From positions 3,844,001 through 3,908,000 of the forward strand of contig NZ_CP073714.1 of assembly GCF_023101145.1 (NCBI RefSeq): a stretch of DNA of 64,000 bases, given 5' to 3'. The notes under the pieces were generated by a model. It was not told the origin of the DNA and made no database searches. It was given only the letters and a program-made list of their open reading frames with translations. This document shows positions 37,975-45,672 of the stretch, one piece after another. A program made the translations under genes and the position numbers. This DNA comes from Paenibacillus pabuli (GTDB taxonomy: Bacteria > Bacillota > Bacilli > Paenibacillales > Paenibacillaceae). Numbering within the stretch: the stretch's first letter is position 1; every line of letters starts with the position of its first letter.

Positions 37975-38040
37975 GCTTTCAAAAAGGATCGACCTCAACT
38001 CAAATGCCCGTTAGCAGAACAAAAGCAGCCGATCACACTT

Positions 38041-38090
38041 GAACTGCACCCCAATTGTTAGACACCATCTAACAATTGGAGGTGCAGTTT
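38041..38090 (+). promoter_or_regulatory. Hairpin at the left IS end covering the orfA ribosome site
   Basis: AACTGCACCCCAATTGTTAGA pairs almost fully with TAACAATTGGAGGTGCAGTT a few bases later, followed by a T run. The GGAGG of orfA is in the stem. The structure would stop or silence transcription entering from outside and so limits transposase production. Confidence 0.7.
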
Positions 38091-38092
38091 TT

Positions 38093-38626
38093 TTGTCAAA
38101 ATTTAATTTAGACTTGAAAATAGAAACTATTCATCAATATTTATCAGGAAATGAAGGGATTAAAAGCATTGCGAAATCCTTAGGAATTAATCATGAAATC
38201 CTGCGTATGTGGATCAAGCAATACGAATATCACGGTTTAAAAGCTTTTGAAAAAACCTATACAGCTTACTCTCTAACCTATAAACTAGACGTACTCAACT
38301 ATATGAACGAAAATGGGACGTCTCCAAATGAAGCTGCTGTCATTTTCAATATCTCTTCTCCAGGGGTTATTCGAAGGTGGCGCAGTCAGTTCAATGAAAA
38401 TGGGATCGACGCCCTAAAACCAAAGATAAAGGGGCGTCATCGTATGACGGATAAGAATAAAAAAGGACTTCAAAAGCAAGAACCTGCTGAGGGATCGCTT
38501 GAAGCTCTACAAGCTGAATTAGAACGTTTGCGTATGGAAAACGCCTACTTAAAAAAGTTGAATGCCTTAGTTCAAAACAAGGAAAAATCACCAAACAAGA
38601 CAAAGCGCAAGTCGTCTATGAATTAA
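38093..38626 (+). CDS. IS3 family transposase OrfA
   Basis: A 177-residue protein starting at TTG 38093 after GGAGGT. Two helix-turn-helix units (GIKSIAKSLGINHEILRMW and SPNEAAVIFNISSPGVIRRW) and a C-terminal leucine-zipper coiled coil (LEALQAELERLRMENAYLKK). The slippery heptamer A AAA AAG at 38551-38557 lies in the zipper, so a -1 shift gives the OrfAB transposase. Confidence 0.9.
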   Translation: MSKFNLDLKIETIHQYLSGNEGIKSIAKSLGINHEILRMWIKQYEYHGLKAFEKTYTAYSLTYKLDVLNYMNENGTSPNEAAVIFNISSPGVIRRWRSQFNENGIDALKPKIKGRHRMTDKNKKGLQKQEPAEGSLEALQAELERLRMENAYLKKLNALVQNKEKSPNKTKRKSSMN

Positions 38627-38640
38627 GGCTTGAATTCCCG

Positions 38641-39453
38641 GTGGTTGCATTGTTAGCGTTCGCTGAAGTCCCACGTAGTACCTTCTATTACTGGGTGAAG
38701 CAGTTTGACAAGCCAGATCTAGACGCAGATCTAAAACTCCTTATTCAATCCATTTATGAGGAACATCATGGGCGTTATGGATATCGTCGTATCCGTGATG
38801 AACTAGTTAATCGTGGACACCGAGTTAACCATAAAAAAGTACTGCGTATCATGAAAGAATTAGGCCTGCAATCAGTGGTGCGTATGAAGAAATATCGCTC
38901 CTATAAAGGAACAGTAGGTAAGATTGCACCCAACGTACTGGATCGTAATTTTCTAGCAGAAAAACCAAATGAGAAGTGGGTTACGGATATTACTGAATTC
39001 AAGTTGTTTGGAGAAAAGATGTATTTATCACCTGTTCTGGACTTGTATAACGGTGAGATTATTACGTACACAGTAGGGTCTCGCCCTACGTATTCATTAG
39101 TCTCCGAGATGCTAAATAAAGCCTTTAAACGCTTGTCCAACGAGGATAAACTCCTCCTGCATTCGGATCAAGGCTGGCACTACCAGATGAAGCAGTATCG
39201 ACAGGCTTTAAAGAGACAAGCGATTATCCAGAGCATGTCACGCAAAGGGAATTGTTATGATAACGCAGTAATGGAGAACTTCTTTGGCATTATGAAGTCA
39301 GAGTTTTTTTATCTTCATGAATTTGAAAGTGTAGATCACTTCAAGCAAGAGCTGGCACGATACATGGATTACTACAATCACAAACGCATCAAGTCAAAAT
39401 TAAAAGGCATGAGTCCGGTACAATACCGAGCTCATGCCCAACAAATTGCATAA
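38641..39453 (+). CDS. IS3 family transposase OrfB, DDE integrase domain
   Basis: The reading frame is open from well before 38641 because it is normally reached by -1 frameshifting from OrfA. The HTH_21 motif HHGRYGYRRIRDEL is followed by the rve domain: first D in WVTDITEF, second D in LLHSDQGWHY, and glutamate in AVMENFFGIMKSE. All three catalytic residues are present. Confidence 0.92.
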   Translation: MVALLAFAEVPRSTFYYWVKQFDKPDLDADLKLLIQSIYEEHHGRYGYRRIRDELVNRGHRVNHKKVLRIMKELGLQSVVRMKKYRSYKGTVGKIAPNVLDRNFLAEKPNEKWVTDITEFKLFGEKMYLSPVLDLYNGEIITYTVGSRPTYSLVSEMLNKAFKRLSNEDKLLLHSDQGWHYQMKQYRQALKRQAIIQSMSRKGNCYDNAVMENFFGIMKSEFFYLHEFESVDHFKQELARYMDYYNHKRIKSKLKGMSPVQYRAHAQQIA

Positions 39454-39531
39454 AAATATTTGTCTAACTTTAAGGGGTCACTTCAACTTTGACTGGCTGC
39501 TTTCTTTATTTAATTACGCTATCGTTTCCAT

Positions 39532-39783
39532 TTAGCTTAACAGTAGATACGGAAATACCCAGTAGAGATCCTTTAATTCCAACCAAGTTTCATACCAAAA
39601 TGAACTTTGTTTATCTGGTTTCAGTATCTCGATTTGTTCACTGTTTCTTATTAAATACGCTTTATCATCAATCTTTTCTATACTATCACCGAACTGAAAT
39701 ACGATATCTAAACAGTCTTTTCTATACTGTTGTTCTCTTGTATTAGACCATTCTGCTTTTCTAATCGAAAATCTTTCCTTCAA
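39532..39783 (-). CDS. Small protein of unknown function
   Basis: An 83-residue frame with TTG 39783 closely preceded by AAGGAG. Composition is that of a soluble mixed protein (EKIDDKAYLIRNSEQIEILK). No family recognised. It could be a real small gene or the end of a lost gene. Confidence 0.35.
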   Translation of the reverse strand: MKERFSIRKAEWSNTREQQYRKDCLDIVFQFGDSIEKIDDKAYLIRNSEQIEILKPDKQSSFWYETWLELKDLYWVFPYLLLS

Positions 39784-39837
39784 CTTTCTCCTTATCTCTT
39801 ATTGCTTTATTTACTTACATTTTAACATCCATTAAAC

Positions 39838-40255
39838 TAACCTGCCTGTTAGTTTAATGAATGGAAGTGCAAGATGCCGATTAGATGCATGCCTAATCGG
39901 CAACAGGAACATGTTCTTTTCCAATACGGTAATCGGTACAAGTTCTTGTCCTCAGCAGCTATTTTAAGTTCGTATTTCGCCTTTTTAATACCTAGCAACC
40001 GTGTTTAACCTCTCAGCTTGTCAGTTGTCACATAACATTGTGAACATTTTCATGTATTATGGTACTTAATAAAGCTTTAAGTGCATGTTATCAATGATTA
40101 GATATCCATCTAATCGGTAATCGGACTATGTTCTTGTCCATTCCGGCAATCGGTACAAGTTCTTGTCCTTGGCTCGGGACAAGAACTTGTACCGATAAAA
40201 TAAAAAAGCCGCTAAAATAGCGACTTCAATGCGACCATGTTCTTGTCCCTCGACA
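39838..40255 (+). repeat. GGACAAGAAC repeat family, full-length copy
   Basis: About 418 bp and a good reference copy. In order: GCCTGTTAG...GCAAG hairpin, CGATTAG...CTAATCG palindrome, two GTTCTT dyads, a spacer with TTTAACCTCTC and ATTTTCATGTATTATGG, a second GATTAG...CTAATCGG palindrome, dyads at 40123 and 40150, the 19-bp perfect hairpin TCGGTACAAGTTCTTGTCC (40150-40168) with 40177-40195, the CCGCTAAAATAGCG stem, and a last dyad ending TCGACA. Confidence 0.85.
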
Positions 40256-40418
40256 ACCAACAAATACGCCTTCCGCTCCCACAGCCATAGCTCCATTTGC
40301 TGTGCCTCTGTCCACTATTCCTCCAGCAGCAATGACCGGAATATTTACTGCATCAACTAAAATTTTAGCAATCGCCATAGTTGTTCCGTCGGTAAAGTTC
40401 CGCCTTCGTCATAACCCG
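40256..40418 (-). pseudogene. Nitronate monooxygenase/FabK-like fragment
   Basis: The - strand reads VDAVNIPVIAAGGIVDRG then GAMAVGAEGVFVG, the FMN/phosphate-binding region of NMO/FabK proteins, preceded in another frame by YDEGGTLPTEQL. A frameshift and loss of both ends are evident. It is sandwiched exactly between two repeat copies. Confidence 0.6.
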
Positions 40419-40479
40419 ATAAAATAAAAAAGCCGCTAAAATAGCGACTTCAATGGGACCATGTTCTTGTCCCTCGACA
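40419..40479 (+). repeat. GGACAAGAAC repeat family, right-end fragment
   Basis: CCGATAAAATAAAAAAGCCG, the CCGCTAAAATAGCG stem and the last dyad ending TCGACA at 40479. The left part of the element is absent. Confidence 0.8.
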
Positions 40480-40522
40480 GGAATCCCGCGACATGTTGTA
40501 GTGTCATCGTTTGGATTTTCAA

Positions 40523-40551
40523 AAGCAGCCGATCAATGTGATCGGCTGCTT
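40523..40551 (-). terminator. Terminator of the sigma/anti-sigma operon
   Basis: AAGCAGCCGATCA and TGATCGGCTGCTT form a 13-bp perfect stem with a 3-base loop. A near-identical arm, interrupted by the IS3 element, is at 38022-38034. Confidence 0.75.
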
Positions 40552-40597
40552 ACTTAATTCAAGGAACTTGTTACAAGTTTAGATGAACAAACAAACG

Positions 40598-41593
40598 TTA
40601 TTTCTGATTGGAGATAATTGCTGCTGCAAAATTGCGTAAATCCTCATCATCAGCGGTTTTAGTGACTACTGCGTAACTCCGATAATTACCATCGGCTACT
40701 TTCTTCGACCAATTTATAGACTTTTCACTTCCATTGAGATCCCGATAAAAATAAGCATCGACTCCTTTAATAGAGAGTATTGAGTCCGAGGAAGGTTTAC
40801 TATCATAAAAAATTGGCATTACTGGTATATTTAATGATGCGTTAACCCTTATTTCTTTTTTCTGCTTGCTATAGAACCAACTTAAAAATTGAGGCTCCGT
40901 TCCGCTTGGTCCTATTGTATATTTGTATCTAGTTCCAGTCTGATCATCCGTAGCAAAATTCCATACTTTCTCCTTTGAACTAGTGCTCAAAATATCATTT
41001 TGTAGTTCAGCCCGATTAAGACTCCACCCCATCCATTTGGATAGCGGAATATTGATTTCGACTCCACGTTCCAGTAAATAATCATTCATTCGTTCAGGAG
41101 AATCGAACTCAAGAGGTTTAACAACCATAGAATAATGAGATCCATTCTGTGGCAAAACTTCACCCTTCTGTTCTTCATCCGCTTTTTTTCCAATAAATAC
41201 AGTCGCTTGTTCCCCATCTTTCAATGTCTCACGTATATCATCTAATATACTTATCTCCTCTACAGGCGGCGATGGTATATCTGTTGGTGCTATCTGAAAT
41301 ACTGTATCACCTGACTTATTATTAAGTGATAGTACATATTCGAAATAAGCTGCATAACCGGTTCCTCCAACCAGCACAAATACACAGAGCATCACAGCCA
41401 CGCGAGTAGCCATGTTTTTCCGCACGCTTCTGCTATAGCGAGACCCTTCTCTCTCGTTAAGTAATCGGTTTATCACATTTGTTGTTACTTCACTACTCGA
41501 ACGTACTGGAGAAGGGATATTGCGATATGCTGCCGAGAGCTCCTCCAAATAATTATCGTTCCGGTGATATAGACGTCCACGATTTTTGCCCAT
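40598..41593 (-). CDS. Membrane-anchored anti-sigma factor-like protein
   Basis: A 331-residue single-pass protein: a cytoplasmic N-terminus of about 60 residues, a membrane helix RVAVMLCVFVLVGGTGYAAY (about residues 62-81), and an extracytoplasmic region of about 250 residues. The C-terminal part (YFYRDLNG, INWSKK, LRNFAAAI) resembles DUF4367-type domains. ATG 41593 follows GGAGGGGG and overlaps the sigma gene by 41 bases. It most likely holds the sigma factor inactive until a signal is sensed outside. Confidence 0.75.
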   Translation of the reverse strand: MGKNRGRLYHRNDNYLEELSAAYRNIPSPVRSSSEVTTNVINRLLNEREGSRYSRSVRKNMATRVAVMLCVFVLVGGTGYAAYFEYVLSLNNKSGDTVFQIAPTDIPSPPVEEISILDDIRETLKDGEQATVFIGKKADEEQKGEVLPQNGSHYSMVVKPLEFDSPERMNDYLLERGVEINIPLSKWMGWSLNRAELQNDILSTSSKEKVWNFATDDQTGTRYKYTIGPSGTEPQFLSWFYSKQKKEIRVNASLNIPVMPIFYDSKPSSDSILSIKGVDAYFYRDLNGSEKSINWSKKVADGNYRSYAVVTKTADDEDLRNFAAAIISNQK

Positions 41594-42137
41594 AATCTTC
41601 CCCCTCCTCATGCACATAATTGCGTTGTATCTTATATCTCGTTCGCTCGAAACGTTTTCGCACTGTCGCTACCTTGCAGTCGAGGATCACTGAGATCTCT
41701 TCAAATGTCAACTCTTCAACGACGCGTAAAAGCATAATCTGTCTCTCTTCCATCGACAATCCTCGCAGCAGTTCATCTACTCTAAATGAGGTATCGTAGT
41801 CAGTTGTAACTGCTTCAAGACGGAACAGATGCAACCTGGACATTAAACCTTTACGCTTGCGGATTAAATTTAAGCAATGATTGTAGGCAATCTTATACAA
41901 CCACGAGGTAAATGAGACCTGTCGAGTATATTTATCTATATTCTTGATTACTTGCAAAAACACATCTTGAACGGCATCTTCTGCTTCCTCCCGATTCCGG
42001 ATCAAATTGTAGACATAACGATACAAAGGAAGCTGATAGATTTCAATTACATGCCTAAGGGCATTCATGTTCCCAGCTTTAACCCTAATTATCCATTCTT
42101 CAATATTTTCAGCATTATTGCGTGTACTGTTTTCCAT
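41553..42137 (-). CDS. ECF RNA polymerase sigma factor
   Basis: A 194-residue group IV sigma factor. Region 2 contains EDAVQDVFLQVIKNI and SFTSWLYKIAYNHCLNLI; region 4 contains EERQIMLLRVVEELTFEEIS and VRKRFERTR. ATG 42137 follows AAAGGAGG. Co-transcribed with its putative anti-sigma factor. The regulon cannot be read from the window. Confidence 0.92.
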   Translation of the reverse strand: MENSTRNNAENIEEWIIRVKAGNMNALRHVIEIYQLPLYRYVYNLIRNREEAEDAVQDVFLQVIKNIDKYTRQVSFTSWLYKIAYNHCLNLIRKRKGLMSRLHLFRLEAVTTDYDTSFRVDELLRGLSMEERQIMLLRVVEELTFEEISVILDCKVATVRKRFERTRYKIQRNYVHEEGEDYGQKSWTSISPER

Positions 42138-42250
42138 ATGTCCTCCTTTCTTTACTTCTCAAGGCCTTTAATAATTTAAACACTCGAAGTCCTCCATTTG
42201 TGACATGCATTAAGATATAATTTTCCAGTTGGCGCGAGCCGGTGATACAC

Positions 42251-42979
42251 TCAATTATTAGATATACATCTAGTCGAAAATTGGGCGATGTTCTTGTCCT
42301 TGGCTCGGGACAAGAACTTGTACCGATAAAATAAAAAAGTCGCTAAAATAGCGACTTCAATGGGACCTTGTTCTTGTCCCTCGACATATATCGACTGAAT
42401 ATCTCCTTTATAACCGGGCTGCCTGTTATATAATTGGCATGCCCACTTGTTGTTAGTGTGTGTAAGAATGGTTATAGAAGTATTATCTATATACGTTTTT
42501 TGGAAATGTTGCGGCAAAAGATGTTGTAATGACAGCCCAATCAATGCTCCATGACTTATAACTAATATTCTTTTATCAACATGTTCTTTAATCAGTTTTT
42601 CGAGAAAAGTTAGACCTCGCTTTGCAACCATTTTGAAATCTTCCATACCAAGATTTTGCTCACGCCAATTTGCTCCCCAACGAGTGATACGCTCTTCCTC
42701 GGTGGTGCCTTCAATTAGGCTGCAATTAATCTCTCTAATACGTTCATCATTGAATACGGGTACTCCTAAACATTGCTGAATGATTTCGGCAGTTTGCCTA
42801 ACTCTCGTTAGATTACTGGAGAATATAACATCCCATTCTTCGCTTGAAAGTCTTTTTGCCAGTGCAGTTGCTTGCTCTATTCCTTCTTCGTTTAGCGGTA
42901 TATCAGATATTCCTTGAGCCTTGCTAAGATTATTCCATTCAGTAACCCCATGTCTAATAAGACCTATTGTGGTCGCCAT
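42251..42979 (-). CDS. Histidine phosphatase family protein with repeat-derived C-terminus
   Basis: A 242-residue product. The RHG motif is LIRHGVTEWN (about residue 7-16), with LSSEEWDVIFSSNLTRVRQT and the second catalytic histidine in LVISHGALIG. ATG 42979 follows GGGGGCAG. The phosphoglycerate-mutase-like domain is complete at about residue 198 (DIQSIY); the last 44 residues are the - strand translation of the inserted repeat (VEGQEQGPIEVAIL...). The original stop has therefore been displaced by the insertion. Confidence 0.85.
   Translation of the reverse strand: MATTIGLIRHGVTEWNNLSKAQGISDIPLNEEGIEQATALAKRLSSEEWDVIFSSNLTRVRQTAEIIQQCLGVPVFNDERIREINCSLIEGTTEEERITRWGANWREQNLGMEDFKMVAKRGLTFLEKLIKEHVDKRILVISHGALIGLSLQHLLPQHFQKTYIDNTSITILTHTNNKWACQLYNRQPGYKGDIQSIYVEGQEQGPIEVAILATFLFYRYKFLSRAKDKNIAQFSTRCISNN
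42258..42386 (+). repeat. GGACAAGAAC repeat family, copy inside the histidine phosphatase 3' end
   Basis: Right half of the element: GGACAAGAACTTGTACCGA with its inverse partner, the TCGCTAAAATAGCGA stem and the last dyad, ending TCGACA at 42386. The phosphatase frame reads through it. Confidence 0.82.
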
Positions 42980-43047
42980 ACCTGCCCCCTTAATGATTAC
43001 AATTTCCCCATCATTGCCCAAACAAATAGTACCACATATTGGAACTA

Positions 43048-43137
43048 TACTGCCCGTTAGTTTAATGAATTGAAGGGCAAGATGACGATTAGTTATGCGT
43101 CTTACCGGAAATAGGACCATGTTCTTGTCCCTCGACA
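43048..43137 (+). repeat. GGACAAGAAC repeat family, left hairpin joined to right end
   Basis: The left-end hairpin (CTGCCCGTTAG...GAAGGGCAAG) is joined directly to GGACCATGTTCTTGTCC and TCGACA, an internal-deletion form. Directly after it GGACAAGAACATTGTTCC occurs in the opposite sense. Confidence 0.75.
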
Positions 43138-43262
43138 GAGGACAAGAACATTGTTCCATTGCCTTCCTCTTCTTATCTTTTGCGACAACCAAGAGCCGTT
43201 AATCAACATTGCACTGATTAACGGCTCTAAAAATTTAATCTTTTCACATATGCTTCAACTGA

Positions 43263-43404
43263 TTATTGTAATACTTTCTTTTCATCATCCTGGATGCTTC
43301 TTCTGATCAGCATCGCAACAGATTGAGGTGTATAAGACTTCATAGTATAAATATTACGTTTGGCGCTTTCATGTTGATATGACGGCTGACGAAAATTGCT
43401 AATT
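43263..43404 (-). pseudogene. 3' coding remnant, unknown family
   Basis: The - strand frame SNFRQPSYQHESAKRNIYTM ending DDEKKVLQ has no start. The phrase YQHESAKR with a following I.SM/YTM also appears at 57388-57335 next to another repeat copy. The family is not recognised. Confidence 0.3.
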
Positions 43405-43600
43405 GATAGAGTTACTGAAATTAGAAGTCAAAGCTTATAAGCATACCGTTTTCGGTGGTGTAACCTTAAGGGTTAAAATTTGAGATCATATGACGACCGT
43501 TATGGAATAGCAGTTAATGGCACAGGTTCTTATCAATAAGTATCAACCGGCTGATAAAGTCACATACAACAAATCCAATGTTCAATGAAGCCAACCCTGC
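43396..43600 (+). pseudogene. Decayed duplicate of the secreted-protein gene at 44149-44688
   Basis: The bases follow those of 44498-44740 closely, including the 3' untranslated ATCAACCGGCTGATAAAGTC and GAAGCCAACCCT, but several internal deletions (after AGAAGTCAAAG, after GGTGGTGTA, and before ATGGCACAGG) destroy the frame. It is a clear tandem duplicate remnant. Confidence 0.8.
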
Positions 43601-43666
43601 CCATTACTTTAATGAATTGACGGGCAGGATATCATAACAATTGGCTAGCTGAATGAATGAATTAAT

Positions 43667-43879
43667 TTAATTTATTTTGAAAAATTTTATTAATAAGAAA
43701 TAAAACAATATCCCTCCTAAAACCCCAAAAAAAGCATATAAATCAGTAAACATATACGCTATGAAAATAGAAGTTATTAATGTCACAACGGTCCCGGTTT
43801 TTATATTAGAAAATTTGTAGACCATAAAACCCAGAAATCCAGAGATTAAAGTCGTAATAAAAGGAATAAAAAGGTACAT
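43667..43879 (-). CDS. Small membrane protein of unknown function
   Basis: A 70-residue protein with three hydrophobic segments (LFIPFITTLISGFLGFMVY, VVTLITSIFIAYMF, FFGVLGGILFYFLLI). ATG 43879 has AGGAG 10 bases upstream. Its start region is divergent from the secreted-protein gene. No family recognised. Confidence 0.5.
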   Translation of the reverse strand: MYLFIPFITTLISGFLGFMVYKFSNIKTGTVVTLITSIFIAYMFTDLYAFFGVLGGILFYFLLIKFFKIN

Positions 43880-43957
43880 ATTTGCTAAACTCCTAACTTG
43901 CACTAAATTTTTACAATGGTATACTCGGTTCATACTAAATTTTGGGAGGTAATAAAT

Positions 43958-44170
43958 TTGATTAAACAGATTCCAGCTTTTAGAACGATATCTTTAGCTC
44001 TTATCCTTTTCTTACTTGGTACGCTCGTTTACCCTTCGTCTTATTCCAGCGCCTCTGCTAGCTACTCAGATAAGGATTATCAAAAAATTGCTGAACATAT
44101 GAGAGAAGATGGTTCTTCACAGGATGATATTAACAGTGTAATCAACAAATTAAAAAAGGAGAAATACTAG
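43958..44170 (+). CDS. Small secreted protein, first frame of a probable frameshifted gene
   Basis: Start TTG 43958 after GGGAGGT. A 70-residue product: signal peptide FRTISLALILFLLGTLVYPSS with cleavage after SSASA, then SDKDYQKIAEHMREDGSSQDDINSVINKLKK. At 44152-44158 the sequence in frame is A AAA AAG, a classical -1 slippery heptamer; slipping leads into the frame of 44170-44688. Whether this is programmed or a mutation is open. Confidence 0.65.
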   Translation: MIKQIPAFRTISLALILFLLGTLVYPSSYSSASASYSDKDYQKIAEHMREDGSSQDDINSVINKLKKEKY

Positions 44171-44688
44171 ATACTGATAAACCAAATCCAACTGCTTTAA
44201 GAACAACAGATTCGAATAACAACGAAAGTTTAACGGTCACTTCTGAAAACCCAACGATACACCAAAAATTTGAGGATGGTTCATACAAGAAATTAAGTTT
44301 AGTGATTGACCCTTCAGTTACCGTGGCTGCGTCTAATGGACAGTCCATGTATTTTAAGGTTGAAGGAACAAGTGTCTTTGGGACAGCAAGCTTCAATACC
44401 TCTGCATTCATAGACACGCACATCGGTAATAGCTATATTACTGGTGTATCCGGCACCTCTATTCATTCCATTATGGGGGTATATTCTGACGAAAAGTTGC
44501 TGATTGATAGACTTACTGAAATTAGAAGTCAAAGTATTCCTGCTGAAGCACATTTAACTTATAAGCATACCGCTTTCGGTGGTGTATCAGCTAAAACAAG
44601 AACCTTGAGGGTTAAAATCGGAGATCATATTGACGATCGTTATGGAATAGCAGTTACTTTTACTGATGGCACAGGTTTTTATCAATAA
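44149..44688 (+). CDS. Secreted protein body, second frame after the slippery site
   Basis: The frame is open from 44149 (KKGEILDTDKPN...) to 44688 and has no good start of its own, since the in-frame GTG 44302 lacks a ribosome site. Joined to the previous frame it makes one secreted protein of about 243 residues, with a Thr/Ser-rich linker and a beta-rich domain (MYFKVEGTSVFGTASF, SYITGVSGTSIHSIMG, GIAVTFTDGTG). Family not recognised. A decayed second copy lies at 43396-43600. Confidence 0.6.
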   Translation: MKKGEILDTDKPNPTALRTTDSNNNESLTVTSENPTIHQKFEDGSYKKLSLVIDPSVTVAASNGQSMYFKVEGTSVFGTASFNTSAFIDTHIGNSYITGVSGTSIHSIMGVYSDEKLLIDRLTEIRSQSIPAEAHLTYKHTAFGGVSAKTRTLRVKIGDHIDDRYGIAVTFTDGTGFYQ

Positions 44689-44787
44689 ATATCAACCGGC
44701 TGATAAAGTCACATAAAACAAATCCCAAGTTCAATGAAGCCAACCCTCTCTTATGATATTAACCTTTTTAATGGATGTTCAAAAAAA

Positions 44788-44840
44788 TAATTTAGTAGAA
44801 CCCTTTTCCGCTTGAGCGAACAAAGGGTTCTACTAAATTA
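44788..44840 (+). terminator. Long hairpin, probable terminator
   Basis: TAATTTAGTAGAACCCTTT (44788-44806) is a perfect inverse of 44822-44840. The 19-bp stem with a 15-base loop stands after the secreted-protein gene. Confidence 0.65.
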
Positions 44841-44893
44841 TGTGTGATGATTTTGGACTCAGCATTCCTGTGAATCTCCAAGCAATACATAAC

Positions 44894-45300
44894 TTAAATG
44901 GCACCGAGTCCTCTTCCCTCTTTAAACATGACTGCCTGCTCCTTCATAAATTCTACAGCTGACAGCTCATTATTCTTCCAGTTGAGATACTCGGTATTCA
45001 GGACTGCCCTGGTGTATTTGTATTCAAATTCATTTGTGGCCGCCCCAAATGTTTACCTTTTTTCTTGGCTTCAGCAATACCCTCAGCCTGTGCTTGTTAA
45101 ATCCATTACGTTCCTCTTCGGCAAGCCAGCTAAGCATCTCACAAGATCCATAATAAGCTGCCCTATCCCTAAAACTCCTAGTACTTTCTCGTATCGAGAA
45201 TCCTAATGTCGATCACCACAATATGAATTTTTGCAATGATCAGCCATTGCCTCTCTTTTCTACTTTTTATTCCCCCCAACCGTTTGATGAACTTAACAAA
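44894..45300 (-). pseudogene. Serine recombinase (resolvase/invertase) remnant
   Basis: In several - strand frames one reads VVIDIRILDTRKY, LSWLAEEERN, QAEGIAEAKKKGKHLGRPQM and WKNNELSAVEFMKEQ, which are successive parts of Pin/Hin-type resolvases from the catalytic domain end to the C-terminal helix-turn-helix. At least three frameshifts and a stop. The N-terminal catalytic serine region is not found. Confidence 0.7.
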
Positions 45301-45461
45301 TTATTTATCTCCCTCACGGATGAAACGCTGTACAACCTCACCTTCTCGAATTTCATCTGTATGTTGGCCAGAGCATTTTTAAATATTAGATACTCATAAA
45401 ATCGGTAATGAGGACGGTTTCTAAAGTCTAAGTAACAAGTGTAAATTTGTCTAGGTCACCA

Positions 45462-45582
45462 TCTAATCGAATTTGACACAATGTTCATATCCTTTTCGGC
45501 AACCGAGACAAGAACTTGTACCGATAAAATAAAACAGCCGCTAAAATAGCGACTTTGAATGAAACGTTTTATTGTCCCACGA
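45462..45582 (+). repeat. GGACAAGAAC repeat family, diverged copy
   Basis: ACACAATGTTCATATCC, GACAAGAACTTGTACCGATA and the CCGCTAAAATAGCG stem are clear; the right end is degraded to ATTGTCCCACGAC. Nothing else is recognised from 45301 to 45672. Confidence 0.7.
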
Positions 45583-45672
45583 CTATTTACGCAATTTTTT
45601 CAACCGGCGTCTTGACTGACGCCAGAGCGTTGTTAATGAATTGTGGAGGCGTAAACACTTAACATCCTTTTA

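Larger units (their letters stand above)
38040..39485 (+). mobile_element. Complete IS3 family element, IS150-like
   Basis: A 1446-bp element with TG...CA ends: left TGAACTGCACCCC and right (inverted) TGAAGTGACCCC, each continuing to GTTAGAC. A 3-bp target duplication ACT flanks it (38037-38039 and 39486-39488). It carries orfA and orfB with a frameshift heptamer. It looks intact and young. The target site is the loop of a terminator. Confidence 0.92.

Noticed and set aside
44898..45206. 102-residue + strand frame
   Set aside because: It is antisense to the resolvase remnant, whose family motifs are clear on the - strand.
45590..45660. Short - strand coding-like stretch CLRLHNSLTTLWRQSRRRLK after the duplicated-domain gene
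   Set aside because: Too short to assign; could be the end of a transposase but no family pattern is secure.
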